Shown: in pieces, positions 24,212-29,157 of the stretch
Position numbering within the stretch: the stretch's first letter is position 1
How the letters are laid out: each line of letters begins with the position of its first letter
From: Tardiphaga sp.
GTDB taxonomy: Bacteria > Pseudomonadota > Alphaproteobacteria > Rhizobiales > Xanthobacteraceae
Reading direction: 5' to 3'
DNA: 29,157 bases
Assembly (NCBI GenBank): GCA_014377915.1
Contig: JACMOT010000484.1
Location: 1 to 29,157 of the forward strand
Program-made: the position numbers and the translations under genes
Notes under the pieces: generated by a model
What the model saw: only the letters and a program-made list of their open reading frames with translations
Databases searched by the model: none
Told to the model about the DNA's origin: nothing

Positions 24212-26707
24212 TCAGGTGCCTCGCGGCTTGACCCGCCGGGTCGGCATCGCGCTGGCAGGGTCTTCCGGCCACGGATGCCGCGGATAGCGACCGCGCAGGT
24301 CGGAACGAACATCGAGATAGCTGCCGCGCCAGAAGCCGGGCAGATCACGCGTCACCTGTACCGGGCGTTGCGCCGGCGACAGTAGTTCCAGCACCAGCGG
24401 TACCGCGCCGCGGGCCACCGACGGATGCGCGTTAAGCCCGAACAATTCCTGCAGCCGCACCGCGATGGTCGGCCCCTGCTCGGCTTCGTAGTCAATCGCC
24501 AGCATGGTGCCGGTCGGCGCCTCGAAATGGGTCGGCGCTTCCTTGTCCAGCCGGGCGCGCTGCTCCCATGGCAGCCGCGCCATCAGCGCGTCGGACAGTT
24601 CGCCCGCGGAAAACTCCTTCAGCGAGGTCTTGTCGAACAGCGCCGGCAGCAGCCATTCGTCGCGGCTGTCGGCGAGTGCGCCATCGGAAAGATCCGGCCA
24701 CGCCTCGCCCTCCGCCGCGCGCAGAAACATCACCCGGCCGCGCCATTGCAGCAGCGGTTTAGACCAGGGCAGCCGCTCGATCCCGGCGCCCACCAGCCCG
24801 TCGGCCAGAACCTTCGCGGTGTCAGCCGACGGCCGCAGTGTGAACGGGGCCTCCGAGAGCGTGATGGCGTGCAGCGTGCGTTTGCGACGGCCGCGCAGCG
24901 CCATCGACGGACGGTCGAAGCTGATTTCATCGACGGCTTCGATCTGGTCGGCGAAGCGCTGCTCGATATCCGACTGCTCGATCGGCGCCGCCAGCAGAAT
25001 GCGGCCATTGGCGGCGGTGCCGGTGAGTTCCGCCACCGCGATATAGGGCACGCGTGCCAATGCTTGCGTCTGGTCAATGGAGGCGCCGCGGCCATTGGCG
25101 AGGACAAAACCGCCCTTTCCGCGATTCCTGGCAATGCGGTCCGGAAAAGCGAAAGCCAGCATTACGCCGGTGGAGGGCGGCCCCCCGCCCCCTTGCTGGA
25201 CGGGGGCCAAAGCGGCGCGCTCGGCGCCAGCGACCTGCGCCGCCCAGCGCTGCGCCAGTGTGCGCGCACTCGACGCCCGCTGCGAGCGGTCGCGGCGGAA
25301 CTGATCGCGCCGGTAGTCGAGGTCGACGCTATCGCCGCCGAGGCCCCGTTCGGTGAGGATCGCCGCGATCTCCGCGGCCTCCGCGCCGGCGCCGAGCCGG
25401 TGCGAATCCACGATCATCCGTGCCAGCCGCGCCGGCAGCGCCAGCGCGCGCAGCGCTTCGCCCTCGGATGTGATCCGGCCGTCGTCATCCAGTGCGCCGA
25501 GTTCGCGCAGCAAGGCGCGGGCTTCCTTCAGCGCCGGCGCCGGCGGCGCATCCAGATACGCCAGTTGCGCGGGGTCGCTGACGCCCCATTGCGCCAGATC
25601 CAGCACCAGCGACGACAGGTCGGCGCTGAGGATTTCCGGCTGCGTATAGGCCGGCAAGGACGCGGTCTGCGGCTCGTCCCAAAGTCGGTAGCAGATGCCC
25701 GGCTCGGTACGGCCGGCGCGGCCGCGGCGCTGGTCGACGGCGGCTCGCGACGCGCGCACGGTTTCCAGCCGTGTCAGGCCAATATCGGGCTCGTAGCGCG
25801 GCACCCGCGCCAGCCCGCAATCGACCACGATGCGCACTCCCTCGATGGTCAGCGAGGTCTCGGCGATCGAGGTCGCCAGCACCACCTTGCGCTGGCCCTT
25901 CGGGGCCGGCTGGATCGCGCGGTCCTGCACGGCGGCGTCGAGCGCGCCAAACAATGGCACGATCTCGATTCCTGCGTCATGGATGCGCTCGGCGAGGAAG
26001 GTCTGGGTGCGGCGGATTTCCGCGGCGCCGGGCAGAAAAGCGAGCACCGAGCCGGGGTCGGCGCGCAGCGCGGTCGCGATGGCATCGGCCATCTGGCGCT
26101 CGATCTGCGCATCCGCCTTGCGGCCGAGATAGCGGGTCTCGACCGGAAAGGCGCGGCCAAGGCTTTCGATCACCGGCGCGTCGCCGAGCAGTCGGGCGAC
26201 CCGCGCGCCGTCGATGGTCGCCGACATCACCAGAATCCGCAGATCCTCGCGCAGCCCGACCTGCGCGTCGCGCGCCAGCGCCAGCCCCATATCGGCATCG
26301 AGCGAGCGTTCGTGGAATTCGTCGAACAGCACCGCGGCGACGTCGGTCAATTCTGGATCGTCGAGGATCTGGCGCGAAAAGATCCCCTCGGTCACCACCT
26401 CGATCCGGGTATTGCGCGAGATTTTCGAGCCGAAGCGGACGCGGTAACCGACCGTCTCGCCGACGCGCTCGCCCAGCGTCTTGGCCATCCGCTCGGCGCT
26501 GGCACGGGCGGCGATCCGCCGCGGCTCCAGCATGATGATCTTCTTGCCATTCAGCCACGGCGCGTCCAGCAGCGCCAGCGGCACCCGCGTGGTCTTGCCG
26601 GCCCCCGGCGGCGCCACCAGCACCGCGGCATTGCCGCGCGTCAACGCCTGCGCGATGTCGTCGAGCACGGCATCGATCGGCAGGGGCGTGTCGAAGGTGC
26701 GGGTCAC
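24212..26707 (-). CDS. hrpB: ATP-dependent helicase HrpB
   Basis: This 831-residue DEAH-type RNA helicase homologue has motif I APPGAGKT (32-39), Ia EPRRIAARA, motif II DEFH (129-132, a DEAH variant usual for HrpB), motif III SAT, and motif VI DQRRGRAGR (QRRGRAGRTEPG). The C-terminal HrpB domain carries the family end block with the FWRGSYLDVRSDLRGRYPRH stretch and HPWPEDP. Length is normal. Its cellular role is not well established. The start ATG at 26707 gives MTRTFDTPLPIDAVLDDI. A very long frame on the opposite strand is an antisense artefact of high GC. Confidence 0.94.
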   Translation of the reverse strand: MTRTFDTPLPIDAVLDDIAQALTRGNAAVLVAPPGAGKTTRVPLALLDAPWLNGKKIIMLEPRRIAARASAERMAKTLGERVGETVGYRVRFGSKISRNTRIEVVTEGIFSRQILDDPELTDVAAVLFDEFHERSLDADMGLALARDAQVGLREDLRILVMSATIDGARVARLLGDAPVIESLGRAFPVETRYLGRKADAQIERQMADAIATALRADPGSVLAFLPGAAEIRRTQTFLAERIHDAGIEIVPLFGALDAAVQDRAIQPAPKGQRKVVLATSIAETSLTIEGVRIVVDCGLARVPRYEPDIGLTRLETVRASRAAVDQRRGRAGRTEPGICYRLWDEPQTASLPAYTQPEILSADLSSLVLDLAQWGVSDPAQLAYLDAPPAPALKEARALLRELGALDDDGRITSEGEALRALALPARLARMIVDSHRLGAGAEAAEIAAILTERGLGGDSVDLDYRRDQFRRDRSQRASSARTLAQRWAAQVAGAERAALAPVQQGGGGPPSTGVMLAFAFPDRIARNRGKGGFVLANGRGASIDQTQALARVPYIAVAELTGTAANGRILLAAPIEQSDIEQRFADQIEAVDEISFDRPSMALRGRRKRTLHAITLSEAPFTLRPSADTAKVLADGLVGAGIERLPWSKPLLQWRGRVMFLRAAEGEAWPDLSDGALADSRDEWLLPALFDKTSLKEFSAGELSDALMARLPWEQRARLDKEAPTHFEAPTGTMLAIDYEAEQGPTIAVRLQELFGLNAHPSVARGAVPLVLELLSPAQRPVQVTRDLPGFWRGSYLDVRSDLRGRYPRHPWPEDPASAMPTRRVKPRGT

Positions 26708-26781
26708 TTGAAAGGCCGAAGTCGGGGCATCGCAGCGTCATACGCGGGCTTGCGCCCGGTATCCACCACTACGCCCAATCT

Positions 26782-26798
26782 TTAACGGACATTAACCA
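26782..26798 (+). promoter_or_regulatory. CtrA-like site with a 6-base spacer upstream of the acyltransferase gene
   Basis: TTAA (26782-26785) and TTAACCA (26792-26798) are separated by 6 bases, one fewer than the CtrA consensus. The right half is identical to the boxes in the def-rmuC array. It lies in the 196-base divergent gap between hrpB and the acyltransferase, about 105 bases before the ATG. Confidence 0.3.
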
Positions 26799-26903
26799 CA
26801 CTGGCGGCGAAGCCCGTTCGCCGGCTTTTTCCACGACCGTGGAAAGGCGATGGAAACCGCTCGGCCGGATAATGTGAAAAAGGGGCGCCTGAAGGAGACG
26901 ACC

Positions 26904-27971
26904 ATGATCACCAGCGGCAGATTTGCCGTCGCCGACAAGGCCGCGCTTTCCGGTAGCGAACGGATCGATTGGGTCGATTTCGCCAAGGGAATCTGCATCA
27001 TCATGGTGGTGATGATGCACTCGGTGCTCGGCGTGGAACTGGCCGCCGGCCAGACCGGCTTCATGCACCCGCTTGTCGCCTTCGCGAAACCATTTCGGAT
27101 GCCCGACTTCTTTCTGATTTCCGGCCTGTTTCTGGCCCGGGTCGTCGACCGCGACTGGCGCAGCTATCTCGACAGCAAGGTGGTGCACTTCGCCTACTTC
27201 TACGTGCTGTGGGTGACCATCCAGTTCGGCTTCAAGGCGCCGGGTCTCGCCGCCGAACATGGCGGCTGGGCCGAGGTCGCCCGGCTCTATTTGCTGTCCT
27301 ACATCGAGCCGTTTGGGACGCTGTGGTTCATCTACATGCTGCCGGTTTTCTTCGTGCTGACCAAGGCGCTGCGCCGGGCGCCGCCATGGCTGGTCTGGGG
27401 CGTCGCCGCGCTGCTGGAAATGGCCCATGTTTCGACCGGATGGACGCTGCCCGACGAGTTCTGCGCCCGCTTCGTGTACTTTTATTCCGGCTATCTATTC
27501 GCCAAACAAGTGTTCGCGCTGTCGGACCGGGCCCGCGCCAGACCGATCCTCGCGCTTGCGGGCCTCGCGGCCTGGGCGCTGCTCAACGCTGCCCTGGTCC
27601 ATGGCGGCATCAGTGAATGGCCAATGCTTTCGCTGGCGCTCGGCTTCGCCGGCGCGGTGGCGATCATCGTGATGGGCACGCTGCTGGCGAGAATGCAGTG
27701 GCTTGGCTTTCTGCGCTTCTGCGGCGAGCACTCCATCGTGATCTATCTCGCCTTCTTCCTGCCGATGGCCACCTCGCGCGCGCTGCTGCTGAAATTCAGC
27801 CCGTTTGACATCGGCACCATCGCGCTGCTCGTCACCGTGACGGGCGTGGTGGGGGCGCTGGTGATCTGGCGTATCGCGCTGGCGCTGCGGGCCCGCTTCC
27901 TGTTTGAGCGGCCGCTGGCTTTCTGGATCGCTCCCCGGCAGAAACGGGCCGCGCTCCAACTGGCGGAATAG
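26904..27971 (+). CDS. Acyltransferase family 3 integral membrane protein
   Basis: This 355-residue protein has about 10 membrane segments and the family start ERIDWVDFAKGICIIMVVMMHS (in parts: ERIDWVDFAKG, CIIMVVMMHS) with the catalytic-type H39. Such proteins transfer acetyl or other acyl groups to extracytoplasmic sugars, for example on polysaccharides or glucans. Further blocks are MPDFFLISGLFLAR, FGTLWFIYMLPVFFVL and a fairly basic tail. The ATG at 26904 has a strong AAGGAG 6-7 bases upstream; the frame is open to 26850, but that start lacks a ribosome binding site. The acceptor is unknown; the nearby phosphohexomutase hints at envelope sugars but is not linked to it. Confidence 0.85.
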   Translation: MITSGRFAVADKAALSGSERIDWVDFAKGICIIMVVMMHSVLGVELAAGQTGFMHPLVAFAKPFRMPDFFLISGLFLARVVDRDWRSYLDSKVVHFAYFYVLWVTIQFGFKAPGLAAEHGGWAEVARLYLLSYIEPFGTLWFIYMLPVFFVLTKALRRAPPWLVWGVAALLEMAHVSTGWTLPDEFCARFVYFYSGYLFAKQVFALSDRARARPILALAGLAAWALLNAALVHGGISEWPMLSLALGFAGAVAIIVMGTLLARMQWLGFLRFCGEHSIVIYLAFFLPMATSRALLLKFSPFDIGTIALLVTVTGVVGALVIWRIALALRARFLFERPLAFWIAPRQKRAALQLAE

Positions 27972-28158
27972 CACGTTGAATCCGTTTCCGAAAAATCTTT
28001 CGCCGGCATGAAACAAAAAGTCGCAATGCGAATTGGTGAGCGCCATTCCGGGTCGGCTGTGGTCCAGCGTCGTCTTGCTGATCGGCGGGCACGAAACCGC
28101 CAATCTCGAGAACTGCCGCTGCTACGCCACCGAACACGTATGACCAATCAACTGCGGC
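27972..28158. other. Intergenic gap between converging genes, nothing recognised
   Basis: These 187 bases separate the stops of the acyltransferase gene and the CxxCxxC membrane protein. I see no convincing gene, repeat or strong terminator. Open frames here on the minus strand are continuations of antisense frames from the acyltransferase gene. Confidence 0.5.
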
Positions 28159-28761
28159 CTATTTCGCCGTAGTCTTGCTCTCTTCCAGCTTCACTCCGTC
28201 TTTGAGCGCGTCCATCTTTTCGCGAAATCCCTTGGCATCGCCGAAATCGGCGAAGCCGACATAATGCGGATGCGGGCCGAGCATGCGGCGCGAGTGCTTG
28301 ATCGGGCACCAGTAGATTTCGGTACGCCCGGTGACCTCGCGGACGAAGGCGGCGACGCCGTTGCAATAGGAGCAATAGGCGCAATTCACCTTCTCGATGA
28401 TGTTGAGATAGGCCAGATGGTGGCGATCGAAGATGAGGTAGTCGCGGCGGCGCACCTTGGGGATGCCGTAGACCGGAAAACAGATCGCCTGGTAGGCCAT
28501 CACCATCAGGTCGATCAGCACGAAGGGAACGATCAGCGAATAGATCACCGGCGCGGTGAGCATGATCAGCGGACTGGCGCTGAACAGATATTTGGACGCC
28601 CCCACCTTGATGGCGCGCTGCAACGCTTCGACGTCCTGTTCGAACACGATCCTATGCTTCTCGATATGGAAACGCAGTTCCTCGCGTCGCCGCGCCAGTT
28701 CGGTCTCGATCTCGACCTCCACCGACTTCATCTTTTCCATCAGTTCGGCGAGCTGCGGCAC
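28159..28761 (-). CDS. Conserved membrane protein with CxxCxxC motif, unknown function
   Basis: The protein has 200 residues from a GTG at 28761 that has AGGAGG 5 bases upstream, much better than the ATG at 28821. An N-terminal charged helix (8-50, rich in Glu/Arg/Lys, probably coiled coil) is followed by two membrane segments (about 59-98: LFSASPLIMLTAPVIYSLIV and LIDLMVMAYQAICFPVYGI). The cytoplasmic or periplasmic C-terminal part has CAYCSYCNG (C127, C130, C133), WCPIKH (C152, H156) and PHPHYVGFADFGDA, an arrangement that could bind a metal. I recall similar uncharacterised proteins elsewhere but no function. It diverges from polA. Confidence 0.75.
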   Translation of the reverse strand: MPQLAELMEKMKSVEVEIETELARRREELRFHIEKHRIVFEQDVEALQRAIKVGASKYLFSASPLIMLTAPVIYSLIVPFVLIDLMVMAYQAICFPVYGIPKVRRRDYLIFDRHHLAYLNIIEKVNCAYCSYCNGVAAFVREVTGRTEIYWCPIKHSRRMLGPHPHYVGFADFGDAKGFREKMDALKDGVKLEESKTTAK

Positions 28762-28899
28762 GGAGCCTCCTGCAATGTCGTGGCGATCGTGCACGGGCTC
28801 ATGGAACAGGCGTCGATGCAACTGCTTCCGGGCAAAATTCCAGCGGGAAGGGCAGCCGGCGGGGTGTCATTCCCGCGCGATAATCTGTAAATTGCAGGC

Positions 28900-29157
28900 A
28901 TGCCGAACACCTCAGAAACTGCTGCCGCCAGCCCCGTCGCCGCCAAAGCCCTGTCGAAGGGCGACCATGTCTTCCTGGTCGATGGCTCCGGCTATATTTT
29001 CCGCGCCTATCACGCGCTGCCGCCGCTGACCCGCAAATCCGACGGGCTGCAGGTCAATGCCGTGCTCGGCTTCTGCAACATGCTGTGGAAGCTGCTGCGC
29101 GACATGCCGCCGGACAACCGCCCGACCCATCTGGCGATCATTTTCGACAAGTCGGAA
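28900..29157 (+). CDS. polA: DNA polymerase I, N-terminal fragment
   Basis: Only the first 86 residues are in the window; the gene continues past the right edge. After a 20-residue low-complexity start come HVFLVDGSGYIFRAYHALPP, LTRKSDGLQVNAVLGFCNML and HLAIIFDKSE. This is the beginning of the 5'-3' exonuclease domain, with the metal-ligand Asp of LVDGS and the YHA(L)PPL block typical of PolA. The enzyme fills gaps and removes RNA primers. The ATG at 28900 is the only good start; no strong ribosome binding site precedes it. It diverges from the CxxCxxC membrane protein across 138 bases in which I see no clear site. Confidence 0.93.
   Translation, partial: MPNTSETAAASPVAAKALSKGDHVFLVDGSGYIFRAYHALPPLTRKSDGLQVNAVLGFCNMLWKLLRDMPPDNRPTHLAIIFDKSE

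Noticed and set aside
24425..26785. A 786-codon open frame on the plus strand opposite hrpB
   Set aside because: It is antisense to a clearly recognisable helicase, is rich in Arg/Gly/Ala/Gln with no recognisable domain, and reflects high third-position GC.
28900..29157. A separate small 5' nuclease gene
   Set aside because: The fragment runs to the window edge without a stop and matches the PolA N-terminus.

Overview
The window is chromosomal, GC-rich (by eye well above 60 percent G+C) and reads as an alphaproteobacterium of the order Hyphomicrobiales, most likely the Nitrobacteraceae (Bradyrhizobium / Rhodopseudomonas / Afipia / Tardiphaga group). The assignment rests on the style of the proteins (ArgB, DapD, DapE, Def, DnaX), on the gene order, and on intergenic palindromes of the CGTCATTGCGAG...CTCGCAATGACG type that I associate with that group. 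No database search was possible. I see no prophage, insertion sequence, CRISPR array, tRNA or rRNA.

Layout. At the left edge the 5' part of a membrane sensor (probable histidine kinase) runs off the window on the minus strand. It diverges from a plus-strand run: rpmH-rnpA-yidC-engB-DUF423 (ribosomal protein L34, RNase P protein, membrane insertase, ribosome-assembly GTPase, small membrane protein), then argB, a secreted DUF1036 / peptidoglycan-binding / DUF1036 protein, a HAD pyrimidine 5'-nucleotidase, dapD, dapE and an MTA/SAH-nucleosidase-like gene. Facing this run is def-fmt-truA on the minus strand (N-terminal formylation and deformylation plus tRNA pseudouridylation). rmuC diverges from def. 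Next is a minus-strand cluster of HIT protein, nudC, a PfkB kinase and an Lrp/AsnC regulator. It diverges from the plus-strand ffs (SRP RNA)-dnaX-ybaB-recR cluster, which ends with a small exported hypothetical protein. A minus-strand series follows in the order hrpB, retropepsin-like protease, phosphomannomutase/phosphoglucomutase, ampG-like transporter. A plus-strand acyltransferase, a minus-strand cysteine-rich membrane protein of unknown function, and the 5' end of polA close the window.

Most of the window is ordinary housekeeping. The strongest unexplained signal is in the def-rmuC intergenic region: five TTAACCA boxes spaced exactly 24 bp apart, three of them inside perfect TTAA-N7-TTAACC sites (the CtrA consensus) and two with a degraded left half, flanked by two GANTC (CcrM) sites. 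The second is truA, whose reading frame runs through a palindromic repeat and on into the antisense of the neighbouring nucleosidase gene, adding about 94 residues to a normal-length enzyme. Others are a DUF1036 protein with an internal duplication mirrored in its cysteine spacing, a DnaX that lacks most of the usual zinc ligands, and a CxxCxxC membrane protein. None of this amounts to a clear new defence or mobile system.
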